Assembly (NCBI GenBank): GCA_023954745.1
Contig: JAGSHC010000014.1
Coordinates: 1 to 52,684 of the forward strand
Source: Deltaproteobacteria bacterium
GTDB lineage: Bacteria; Myxococcota_A; UBA796; UBA9615
DNA length: 52,684 nucleotides
Direction: 5' to 3'
Position numbers and translations under genes: made by a program. Positions 41,066 to 49,447 of the stretch are shown in pieces (within the stretch, counting starts at the first letter, position 1; every line of letters starts with the position of its first letter). The notes below the pieces were generated by a model that saw only the letters and a program-made list of their open reading frames with translations, did no database searches and was not told the origin of the DNA.

Positions 41066-42790
41066 TCACGCAGGAACCTCCTGAGCGGCCTCCGCTTCGA
41101 GGCGCGCCATCAACGCCTCTGACTCTACCTTCCAGCGCGGCTTCACGTTGCCGTGCCCAGAAGCCTGAAGAGCGGACTCCACGCGGCGCATCAGATCCTC
41201 CAGGCCGACCCGCTCCTGGGCAGAGACCCGAGCGGCGTTGCCCTGCCGATCCATGGCGGCGAGCTGTTCCGGGCTGGCCAGGTCGGTCTTGTTCAGCACG
41301 TCGAGGACCGGGATGTGGTCCAACTCCAGGTCGCGGAGAACTTCATCCACGACCCGCGCGTGCAGCTCAGCGTGCTCGTCTGCGGCGTCGATGACGTGCA
41401 GGAGCAAGTCGGCGTCCTGCAGCTCCTCGAGGGTCGCCTTGAACGCTCGGAGCAGATCGACAGGCAGGTGCTCGATGAAGCCCACGGTGTCGGTCACGAC
41501 GACCTCGCGCGCGTCGGGCACGCTCATGCGCCGCGAGGTGGTGTCCAAGGTCGCGAAGAGCTTGTCCTCTGCGAGCACATCGGCGGTGGTCAGGGCGTTG
41601 AGAAGCGTGCTCTTCCCTGCGTTCGTATAGCCAACGAGGGCCACCACGGGCACCCCGCTCCGCTCACGATTCTCGCGGCGAAGCTGCCGCTTGCTGGCCA
41701 ACTCCTTGAGCTGCTTCTGGAGGCGCGCGATGCGGTCGCGCGCACGACGCCCGCGAATCTCCAGCTTCGTCTCGCCCGGTCCTCGGCCGCCGATGCCCCC
41801 GGTGAGCCGTGACAGCGACTTCTGCATCAAGGAGAGCCGAGGCAACAGGTACTTGAGCTGAGCCAGCTCCACCTGCAGCCGGCCATCTCGCGAGAGCGCG
41901 TGCTGCGCGAAGATGTCGAGGATGAGCTGCGTCCGGTCGAGCACCTTGAGTTCGGTGCGATCGGCGATGGTCTTCCCCTGGGAGGGCGACAGGTCCCGGT
42001 CGAAGACCAGCAGGTCGGCTTCGAGGTACATGGAGCGCACGAGAAGCTCATCGAGCTTGCCCTTGCCGACCACGGTGCGGGGGTCCACCGCGCGGCGACG
42101 CTGCACGATGGTGTCGATGACGGCGAGGCCTGCGGTGTCCGCGAGGCGCTCGAGCTCCTGCATGCGGCGGTCGAGCCCGCGCTCCGAGGCTTCCTCGACG
42201 CCCACGAGAATCGCCCGGGGACGCTCGTCGAGAGCCTGTACCACTCCGGTGGCTTCAGCGAACTCTCCCTCGAGCGCCGCGATGAGCTCCGTGAAGTCCT
42301 CGTGCAGAGCGTGGACGCGCACCGGGCCTTCGACGCGGTACGGAGGGGCGTCCTCCCGCAAGGCATGCGGAGGAAGCAGCGTGGCGTACTCGAGCGTGCC
42401 CGGGAATCCAGCGTCACCGACCTGCAGGGCCGCGACGAGATCCAGGCGCAGCAGGGAGAGGTCGGTCAGGTCATCCCGGGACAGCGGCTCGCCGGACACG
42501 TGAGTGTGCAGCAGGCGCAGACCACGAAAGCGCTGACGGCCCGCACGGGCGCGCCCCAACTCCGGGATGAACAGACGCTTCGTGTCCCCGACGATGACGT
42601 GAGTCACCGCGCCGCGCCGGTCCACCATGACGCCGATCTGCCGACCGATCTGATGCGAGAGCTCGCTCAGGTTGCGAGCGAGCTCGGGGCTCAGGATCTG
42701 GTGCGGAGCGAGGCGACGCCGGTACAGGTAGGCGAGGGACTTGAGCTCACTGGGCTTGAGGCCCGCGATATGGCCATGAATTGTTTGCAC
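41066..42790 (-). CDS. hflX: GTPase HflX (long form)
   Basis: 574 residues, longer than the ~430 of E. coli HflX because of a ~150-residue N-terminal extension. Family motifs are VVGKGKLDELL and FDRDLSPSQ in the ATP-binding N domain, SRLTGGIGGRGPGETKLEI before the helical linker, and GTPase motifs G1 GYTNAGKST (~387-395), G3 DTVGF (~431-435) and G4 NKTD (~497-500). HflX splits stalled 70S ribosomes and acts in stress recovery. It is divergent from the kinase gene across 208 bp, which should hold both promoters. Confidence 0.93.
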   Translation of the reverse strand: MQTIHGHIAGLKPSELKSLAYLYRRRLAPHQILSPELARNLSELSHQIGRQIGVMVDRRGAVTHVIVGDTKRLFIPELGRARAGRQRFRGLRLLHTHVSGEPLSRDDLTDLSLLRLDLVAALQVGDAGFPGTLEYATLLPPHALREDAPPYRVEGPVRVHALHEDFTELIAALEGEFAEATGVVQALDERPRAILVGVEEASERGLDRRMQELERLADTAGLAVIDTIVQRRRAVDPRTVVGKGKLDELLVRSMYLEADLLVFDRDLSPSQGKTIADRTELKVLDRTQLILDIFAQHALSRDGRLQVELAQLKYLLPRLSLMQKSLSRLTGGIGGRGPGETKLEIRGRRARDRIARLQKQLKELASKRQLRRENRERSGVPVVALVGYTNAGKSTLLNALTTADVLAEDKLFATLDTTSRRMSVPDAREVVVTDTVGFIEHLPVDLLRAFKATLEELQDADLLLHVIDAADEHAELHARVVDEVLRDLELDHIPVLDVLNKTDLASPEQLAAMDRQGNAARVSAQERVGLEDLMRRVESALQASGHGNVKPRWKVESEALMARLEAEAAQEVPA

Positions 42791-42998
42791 GGGCCGAACC
42801 TAACGTCGCCGCCTCGAGGCTTCAATGAGGGAGGCGGGAACCCTGTCAGCACGGCGACCCGAAAGCGTCCCGAGGCCGGCGCTGAGGACGAGGAGAGTCA
42901 AACTGGAGAGGACGAGCCCACGTTGGCAATGCATGGCGTTCTCATCGGCAGCCCCGCCGACATTCTGAAGCGCCCCCGACTGATAGAATCCAAGGGGA

Positions 42999-45377
42999 AT
43001 GGTGCGTCTGGGTAGATACACACTGCTCGAAGCCGTCGGTGAAGGTGGAATGGCGGAAGTCTTCCGCGCTCGCCTCGACGGGCCCATGGGCTTCAAGAAG
43101 ACGCTCGCCATCAAGCGGATTCGCGATTCGTTGGTGCGCCAGGACGAGGAGCACGTGCGCTCCCTCATCAACGAGGCGCGCATCGGCGGAAAGCTGCGTC
43201 ACCCCAACATCGTCGAGGTCTACGACCTTGGCGAGGACGACGGCGCCTACTACATCGCCATGGAGTTCGTGGAGGGGGTCAACCTCACCCGAATCATGGA
43301 GGTCGCCCGCGAGCACCGGGTGCGCATCCCCCCGTCGGTGGTGCTCGACATCGGGATCCAGGTCTGCCAGGGCCTCAGCTACGCCCACGCCATCGAAGGC
43401 GAAGACGGCGAGCCCCTGCACCTCGTGCACCGGGACCTCAAGCCCAGCAACATCATGCTCTCCCTGGGGGGGCAGGCGAAGCTCATGGACTTCGGCATCG
43501 CGAAGGCCAGCTCCAACCTCTTCGACACCACCGAGACGGGCATCGCCAAGGGCACGCCGTTGTACATGTCGCCCGAGCAGCTCCGGGGTCTTCGCCCTCT
43601 GCGCGCTGCGTCGGACCTCTTCTCCCTCGGGGTGCTGCTGTACGAGATGACGACAGGGCGGCTCCTCTTCGCTGGCCGCACCATCCCCGAGATCATCACC
43701 AAGGTGCTGAACCAGCCGATGAAGGACGCGGTCGACGCTGCGGATGCCTGCATTCCAGGCATCGGCCCGGTTCTCATGCGCCTCCTGGATCGGGACCTCG
43801 CAGCCCGATACCAGGACGCCAACGAGGTCCGGGTCGAGCTGGCCCACCTGTTGGAGTGGCAGGACAAGGACGTCAGCACGGCAGAGGTCGCCCAGGCCGT
43901 GCACAAGGGCCAGTTCCCCGGGGCGAAGCGGCTGGACACCACGGCCGCCGCCATCCTCCCCATCGTCGACCGGGTGGACGCCTCGGAGCACGGAAGCTCC
44001 TTCGAGGGCGACCCGGACTACCACCTTGCGGCGGGCGCGGGTGAGACCCTCGTCGACACCTACGTGCGCCGACAGAAGCGACGCCGCCTGGTGGTGCTCC
44101 TCACCATCGGACTCTTCGTAGGCAGCGCAGCGGCCGTCGCCACGTATGTCTTTCGGGGGACCCTCGGCGTGGACCTGCGCATCGACTCCGCCCGGGAGGC
44201 GCTGAACGCCGGTAACCTCGACGGCGCCCTCGAGCAGTGGCAGCGCGCCCTCCGAGAGAACCCCGGGCGCGAAGACGCACGGTTTGGAGCGGCCACGCTG
44301 TCGTCCTGGGCAGGACGCCCCACCGAGGACATCGCCCGGAGCCTGGAGTTCGCCCCCGAGGACACGCCGCCAGCCTTCGCAAGGAAGTACCTGGCGTTCG
44401 GCCGGGTCCTGCGGCGAGGCGGCGAGTACACCGAGGCATTCAGGAACCTCAAGCTCGCCCTGGACGCCGGCCGGAAGCACCAGAGGGAGACGGCGGAGCC
44501 CCTCTCGCCGGAGCTGCTCCACGAGGCGGCCGAGGTCGCCCTGGTGCTCGGCTCTCCCGAAGCTGCGAAGGGCTACTTCGAGGAGATCGCGAAGGACCAG
44601 CCGGCGGGCGCGCTGGCGGACCTCGCCGCCTCCTGGGCCGATGCGGTCATCGAGGGCCGAGGCGCCTTGCTCGGAGCCGAGCTGCTCTACATCGACGGGC
44701 GGGTGGAGGAGGCGTACTCCGGCTTGATGGCCGCCCTCGATGCAGCGAGCGGGTCCCGGGAACGACTGCAGGCCGACCGCCTCCTGTGGGCGTATCGCGC
44801 CCTGGGAGACGGCAAGTACGAGGTCGCCAGCAACCTCGTGTCGGATCTCGGCGCGCTCTCCGGTGAGCGCGGACGGCGGAAGGCAGCGGGCATCGCCCGG
44901 GCCGCCGCCCTGGCCGGGCTCGGGCGCAACACGGCAGCCCGCAAGGAGCTCACCTCTGCGCTCCGGCTCGCCGACAACGCCGTCGACCGCTCGACGGCCA
45001 GGCTTCAGGTCGCCCTGGCCCTCACCCGCAGCGGCCGGGACGATGGCTGGGCTTCGTCGCTCGTGGAGGAAGCGGCCGTCGAGGTCGGCGACAACGACGT
45101 CGACGTGCAGTACCTGCTTCGCCTCCGCGCCACCCCCGAGTCGCCCCCCTCTCGCGACCCCTTCGCGGGCATGCTCCGACTGGCTCTCGACGCGCGCTCT
45201 GGGCGCTTCCTGCCGGTGGGACTGAGCCGCGGGGGACCCTCGGGGGGCGCGGTGGTGCCGCCCGAGGCCTACACCCGCGAGAACATCTCCCGCGACGGAC
45301 TGGCCGCACCCTTCGGGCCGACGTTCAACCCCCTCGACGGCACGCTGCTCGCCTGGGTCTACCACCCGGCCCGCTGA
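42999..45377 (+). CDS. PknB-type Ser/Thr protein kinase with TM and TPR-like tail
   Basis: 792 residues from ATG 42999 with AGGGGA upstream. The N-terminal kinase domain (~7-275) has a glycine loop GEGGMAEV, K39 (AIKR), E59, HRDLKPSN (144-151), DFG (164-166) and SPE (191-193), so catalysis should be intact. A linker, one membrane span (~365-387) and ~400 mostly helical residues with repeated A-L-x-x-G-N-x-D-G-A-L-E-type units (TPR-like) follow, probably periplasmic. Such kinases are numerous in myxobacteria and sense envelope or regulatory cues. No substrate is encoded next to it. Confidence 0.9.
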   Translation: MVRLGRYTLLEAVGEGGMAEVFRARLDGPMGFKKTLAIKRIRDSLVRQDEEHVRSLINEARIGGKLRHPNIVEVYDLGEDDGAYYIAMEFVEGVNLTRIMEVAREHRVRIPPSVVLDIGIQVCQGLSYAHAIEGEDGEPLHLVHRDLKPSNIMLSLGGQAKLMDFGIAKASSNLFDTTETGIAKGTPLYMSPEQLRGLRPLRAASDLFSLGVLLYEMTTGRLLFAGRTIPEIITKVLNQPMKDAVDAADACIPGIGPVLMRLLDRDLAARYQDANEVRVELAHLLEWQDKDVSTAEVAQAVHKGQFPGAKRLDTTAAAILPIVDRVDASEHGSSFEGDPDYHLAAGAGETLVDTYVRRQKRRRLVVLLTIGLFVGSAAAVATYVFRGTLGVDLRIDSAREALNAGNLDGALEQWQRALRENPGREDARFGAATLSSWAGRPTEDIARSLEFAPEDTPPAFARKYLAFGRVLRRGGEYTEAFRNLKLALDAGRKHQRETAEPLSPELLHEAAEVALVLGSPEAAKGYFEEIAKDQPAGALADLAASWADAVIEGRGALLGAELLYIDGRVEEAYSGLMAALDAASGSRERLQADRLLWAYRALGDGKYEVASNLVSDLGALSGERGRRKAAGIARAAALAGLGRNTAARKELTSALRLADNAVDRSTARLQVALALTRSGRDDGWASSLVEEAAVEVGDNDVDVQYLLRLRATPESPPSRDPFAGMLRLALDARSGRFLPVGLSRGGPSGGAVVPPEAYTRENISRDGLAAPFGPTFNPLDGTLLAWVYHPAR

Positions 45378-45422
45378 CCTCCGGGTCAGCCGAGCGGAGC
45401 AACCGCCCGCAAGAGCGGCTTC

Positions 45423-46373
45423 CTACCCGGGCCCCGCGGCGAGGCGGCGAGCCATCGTGAGGGCCGACACCATGTGCTTCGGGTCTGCCGACCCAGTCCA
45501 GGCGATGTCTCGCGCCGTCCCGTGGTCGACGCTGGTGCGCCAGATGGGGAGCCCCGCCGTGATGTTCACGGAGCGCCCAAAGTCCAAGGTCTTCACGGGG
45601 ATCAGCCCCTGGTCGTGATAGAGCGCGATGACCAGATCCCAGTCGCCGCGCGCCGCCGCAGGAAAGAGTGTGTCCGCTGGGAAGGGACCGTGGGCATCGA
45701 CGCCCTGCCGCTGAAGCACACCCACCGCGGGGCCGACCTTGGTCTGCTCCTCGTCCCCGAGAGCGCCCTCTTCGCCGGCGTGGGGATTGAGGCCACAGAC
45801 GGCCACGCGGGGCGCGCTCTGGCCCAGTCCCCGCACGAGCAGGTCGACCGCGGCTCTTCCCGCCCACACGATGTCCCGCAGCGTGAGGGTCTCGGGTACG
45901 TCCCGCAGGGGGCGATGCACCGTCGCGAGGGCCACCTGGAGCCGTCCACCAGCAAACAGCATCACCGCTTCCTCGGGGCTCAGTCCGCAGAGCCACGCCA
46001 GGTACGGGGTGTGGCCTTGAAACGGAAAGCCGCGCTCGAGGAGCGACTTCTTGTGAATCGGCCCGGTGCAGACCGCTCCATACCGCCCGGCGAGACACCC
46101 GGCCACCGCCGTCGCGACGGCGCCGATCTCCGGGATGTGCGCGTAGTCCCCGGCGGCGTCCGGGTCGGGCGCGAGGCAGACCAGCTCGGACCGCAGGTCC
46201 TGGGATAGCTCGACGAGGTCGGCGGCCCGAGCCCACAGCTCCAAGGGACCGATGAACACTGCGTCCTCGGGGCCCAAGGCGTCGGCGCGGCGAAGCTCGC
46301 TCCACGCGGCCAGCGCGACCTCAGCCCCGACTCCGAGCGGGTCGCCGCAGGTGACGGCGACCGGAGCAGTCAC
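45423..46373 (-). CDS. pdxA: 4-hydroxythreonine-4-phosphate dehydrogenase PdxA
   Basis: 316 residues, the normal size. TCGDPLGVGAEVALAAW matches the PdxA start, FQGHTPYLAWLCG carries a metal-ligand His, and ALYHDQGLIPVKTLDFGRSV, NITAGLPIWRTSVDHGTARD are canonical. The enzyme oxidises 4-phosphohydroxy-L-threonine in the DXP-dependent pyridoxal phosphate pathway. Its start overlaps the SurA-like stop by 4 bp, an arrangement also known in enterobacteria (surA-pdxA). Confidence 0.93.
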   Translation of the reverse strand: MTAPVAVTCGDPLGVGAEVALAAWSELRRADALGPEDAVFIGPLELWARAADLVELSQDLRSELVCLAPDPDAAGDYAHIPEIGAVATAVAGCLAGRYGAVCTGPIHKKSLLERGFPFQGHTPYLAWLCGLSPEEAVMLFAGGRLQVALATVHRPLRDVPETLTLRDIVWAGRAAVDLLVRGLGQSAPRVAVCGLNPHAGEEGALGDEEQTKVGPAVGVLQRQGVDAHGPFPADTLFPAAARGDWDLVIALYHDQGLIPVKTLDFGRSVNITAGLPIWRTSVDHGTARDIAWTGSADPKHMVSALTMARRLAAGPG

Positions 46374-47335
46374 AGCAGGATCTCGATGTGGGCCCGACGA
46401 CGCTCTTCTTCGGTCCAGATCTGCAGCTCGCGCTCCATGGCCTCGTCGTACAGAACCCGGCTGATCTGCTCACGTACCGCATCGAGGGGCTTGCGCGCAC
46501 GGTCGACCTCTTCGGCGACCCGCAGCAGGTAGACACCACCGGGGGTGTCGACGCGCACCGCGGTGCCGATGGGCGTGTCCTCGAGCTTGCTGGCGAACAG
46601 GGGGCTGAGTTCGTTGGCCTTGACCACCCCGGCTTCCCCGCCCGACGCCTTGCCGGCCGGGTCGTCGCTGCGCGCGCGAGCCACCTCGCCAAAGTCCTTA
46701 CCGCCCGCGATCTCGGCGAGCAGCGAGTCTGCTTCCGCGTCGATGCGACTCCGGTCTTCGTCGGTGGCGGACGCCGGGAACGCGAGGAGAACCATCTGAA
46801 GGCGCCAGGCGAGGTCCGCCGCGACGTCCGCCGTCATCTGGTTGTAGTAGTTGAGGATGTCCTCGTCGGCGATCTTCACGCGGCCGCGAATCTCGAGGTT
46901 CATGAACTTGTACTGGCGCAGCTGCTTCTTCAGCTCGCTGCGGTACTCCTCGAGCCCCAGGCCCTGACGGGCCAGCTCCGCAGTGAGCTTCTCCACCGTG
47001 AGGTTGTTCTGCCGCGCCACGTCGGCCATCGCAGCTTCGACGTCCGCTTCCGTCACCGACATGCCGGCGCTGTCCATGGCCTGCTCCATGAGCTTGTTGG
47101 CCACGAGCCCGTCCAGGACATCGAGCTTGAGCTGCGCCTCGGCCGCCGGGCGTTCGCCCAAGGGAGTCCCCCGCAGCGCTTCGTCCTTGATCATCGAGTA
47201 CGTGTCGTCGAACTCGCTGCTCAGGATGATGTCCCGGTTGACGACCGCGACGATGCGATCGACCACTTCGCCAGCCGACGCAAGGAGCGGGGCGCAGAGG
47301 GCAATCAGGAGGGTCAGCAAGGAAACGGTACGCAT
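46370..47335 (-). CDS. surA: SurA-like periplasmic parvulin chaperone
   Basis: 321 residues with an N-terminal signal (VSLLTLLIALCAPLLASAGE). EVVDRIVAVVNRDIILSSEF is the typical SurA N-domain start. The N-terminal chaperone domain (~23-165) is followed by one parvulin domain (~175-275: MVLLAFPASATDEDR, SDDPAGKASGGEAGVVKANE, GGVYLLRVAEE) and a C-terminal helix that returns to the chaperone module. SurA folds outer-membrane proteins. E. coli SurA has two parvulin domains, so this is a one-domain form. It abuts the upstream PPIase gene (TAGATG). Confidence 0.85.
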   Translation of the reverse strand: MRTVSLLTLLIALCAPLLASAGEVVDRIVAVVNRDIILSSEFDDTYSMIKDEALRGTPLGERPAAEAQLKLDVLDGLVANKLMEQAMDSAGMSVTEADVEAAMADVARQNNLTVEKLTAELARQGLGLEEYRSELKKQLRQYKFMNLEIRGRVKIADEDILNYYNQMTADVAADLAWRLQMVLLAFPASATDEDRSRIDAEADSLLAEIAGGKDFGEVARARSDDPAGKASGGEAGVVKANELSPLFASKLEDTPIGTAVRVDTPGGVYLLRVAEEVDRARKPLDAVREQISRVLYDEAMERELQIWTEEERRRAHIEILL

Positions 47336-48322
47336 CTAGCTCTCCTCGGGGGCCCCCAGGTAGGGCTCCCCTTCTCGACAACACTTCACGCGCGTCAGCA
47401 CATCCTCGCGGACTTCGACGCTCATCGCATCACTGCGGGCGGCCAGCCATGCCCGGAGGCGACTCTCGACAGCCTGGTCCATCAGCCACTGCTCGACGAG
47501 CGGCAGCGCCTCTTCGTCCGACGCGACGCCCCCTGCCTGCTTCGCGAGCAGGAGAAACACGTGGTAGCCCAGTGGGCTGCGAAGAACCGCCGTGTGCTCT
47601 CCGGGCCGGAGCTCCGCGCTCGCCTGGACCAGCAGGGTCGGGGCGGCGTCTTCGCTCATGAGGCCGAGGTCCCCTCCATCGGGCAGCCCCAGCTCGGCGG
47701 CGAGGGCGGTGAAGTCTTCGCCGTCCTCGAGCCGAGCGTGCAGCGCCCGCACGGTCTCCGGGTCTTCGTCGAAGAGCTGGCGGGCGCGGAGTCGCCCCGG
47801 GCGGCGCAAACGGTCGGCGTATCGCGGAACTGCCGCCGCCACCTGTTCGGGGGTGACGGAGGTGCCCTCACGCAGCTCGGCCCGCAGGGCCTCCTCGGCA
47901 GCGCGCACTGCGAGTCGCCGGGCGATGGTGGCGCGCCAGGCTGACTCGCTTCCAAAGAGCTCGACTGCCGCCGCAGCCACCCCAGGCAGCGGCGGGTCAC
48001 CCTGAAGCGCGACGAGCTCCGTGGCGACGGCCTCGGGGGACGGGTGGAGCTTGCGGGTGTCTGCCTCGGTGAGGAGGACTTCCTCGACGACCCGGGCGTG
48101 CAGGGTGCGGTCCCGAAGGGCCTCGAAGCCCCGGGCGCGGGGCAACTCACCTTGACGAGCCAGACCCGCGAGGGCCACGAGCAGGTCATCGACCGCGACG
48201 GTCCGCTCGCCTACGGTGGCGAGAGGGGGAGTGGACGCAGCACGCGTCGCGTCCTCGGGGCAGCCCCAGAGCAGCAAGCTCCCGCCGAGCAGCGCGAGCA
48301 TGGCCGGTCGGCCCCGAGTCAT
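47336..48322 (-). CDS. Lipoprotein peptidyl-prolyl isomerase (parvulin/PpiC type)
   Basis: 328 residues with a lipobox LLWGC (Cys ~21). A helical N domain (PLATVGERTVAVDDLLVALA) precedes a parvulin domain (~180-270) with RLRARQLFDEDPETVRALHA, FTALAAELGLPDGGDLGLMS and LGYHVFLLLAKQAGG. It is one of three consecutive parvulin genes and probably assists folding of exported proteins. Catalytic competence is not certain because some parvulin residues are diverged. It starts 1 bp from the end of the upstream PPIase gene. Confidence 0.83.
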   Translation of the reverse strand: MTRGRPAMLALLGGSLLLWGCPEDATRAASTPPLATVGERTVAVDDLLVALAGLARQGELPRARGFEALRDRTLHARVVEEVLLTEADTRKLHPSPEAVATELVALQGDPPLPGVAAAAVELFGSESAWRATIARRLAVRAAEEALRAELREGTSVTPEQVAAAVPRYADRLRRPGRLRARQLFDEDPETVRALHARLEDGEDFTALAAELGLPDGGDLGLMSEDAAPTLLVQASAELRPGEHTAVLRSPLGYHVFLLLAKQAGGVASDEEALPLVEQWLMDQAVESRLRAWLAARSDAMSVEVREDVLTRVKCCREGEPYLGAPEES

Positions 48323-49342
48323 CTACTCCTCGCCCGAACCCGACAGCTCCTCGGGCTCATCGCCGGGGGCCGACAACGTGGGCCGCTTCGGAGAGCTGAC
48401 TTCGTGGGCGTTGAGCTTGGCGGAGTCGATCTCGACGGTGGCGCCCGCACGCAGCTCGCTGACGTAGCCGTCGTAGAGCGACTTGTAGGTGTCCGACTTC
48501 ACCTTGCGAAGCACGCTCCCGCGCATCTGGTCGAACGTGCGCTCGACGCGGTCGCGCTTGTTGGGCACGTAGACAATGTTCCAGCCCTGGGTGGTCTTGA
48601 AGGGCTCGGAGACGCCGCCCTTCTCGAGGCCAAAGGCCGTCTCGATGACCTCCTTCGGGATTCCAGGCTTGCCCTCCTGGGTCACGAAGCCCAGGTCACC
48701 GCCCCGGCGGGCGTACGCCCCGGACGACTGGTCCTGCGCGAGCTTGCGGAAGTCCGCCTTGCGCTCGAGCACCTTGGCTCGCACGGCCAGGGCCTCCTGC
48801 TCCGCCGCCGACCAGGCGTCCGGCGTCGCGTTGGCCTCGCCTTCGGGGGCGATGAGGATGCGCTTCACCTGCGCCTTCTCGGGGACGACGAACTCTTCCT
48901 TGTGCTCGTCGAAGTAGGCCTGCAGCGCGTCGTCGGTGATGTCCGAGGTCTTCACGGAGCTGTACACGTCCTGCTTGAGCAGGGTGTTCACCATCATCCG
49001 CTGGATCTTGGGGTCCTGGTCGATGCCCTGTCGGAGCGCCTCCTGATAGAGCAGCTTCTCCTCGACCAGACGGTCGAGGATCTCCTGGCGGCCAGCCTCA
49101 TCGACGGCCACGTCGCGACCGCGACGCGACGCGAGCTGGTCGAACTCGTTGCTGCCAATGGGCATGCCGTTGACGGTGCCGAGGGTCTCGCCGATGACCT
49201 CGGGGTTGGGCAGCGTGGGCGCGGGGGCCGTAGCCAGGCTTCCCTTCGCGCCGCTCGCACCCTCCGAGGCCGGACCTCCGCAGGCACAAAGCGCCAGGGC
49301 AGCGGTCAAGAGAATCCCAAGGGGCCAGTCAGTCCGGTGCAT
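48323..49342 (-). CDS. Lipoprotein peptidyl-prolyl isomerase (PrsA/PpiC type)
   Basis: 339 residues from ATG 49342, chosen because the signal MHRTDWPLGILLTAALALCAC starts here and GGAG lies upstream; an in-frame start 30 bp earlier has no RBS. The mature protein has a SurA/PrsA-like N domain (GTVNGMPIGSNEFDQLASRR) and a parvulin domain (~170-285) with AQVKRILIAPEGEA, RRGGDLGFVTQEGKPGIPKE and TTQGWNIVYVPNKRD, an unusually well-conserved PPIC core. It is the first of the parvulin trio, 105 bp downstream of the mfd stop. Confidence 0.87.
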   Translation of the reverse strand: MHRTDWPLGILLTAALALCACGGPASEGASGAKGSLATAPAPTLPNPEVIGETLGTVNGMPIGSNEFDQLASRRGRDVAVDEAGRQEILDRLVEEKLLYQEALRQGIDQDPKIQRMMVNTLLKQDVYSSVKTSDITDDALQAYFDEHKEEFVVPEKAQVKRILIAPEGEANATPDAWSAAEQEALAVRAKVLERKADFRKLAQDQSSGAYARRGGDLGFVTQEGKPGIPKEVIETAFGLEKGGVSEPFKTTQGWNIVYVPNKRDRVERTFDQMRGSVLRKVKSDTYKSLYDGYVSELRAGATVEIDSAKLNAHEVSSPKRPTLSAPGDEPEELSGSGEE

Positions 49343-49447
49343 CGTCTCTCCACTCGTCTGCGCGCGCGTCATGCAAGGGTGCCGCGGCGGCGCGTGATAG
49401 CACGCAGGCCATGGGGTGTCGACGCTCTACGGCCCGCCCTGCCTGCC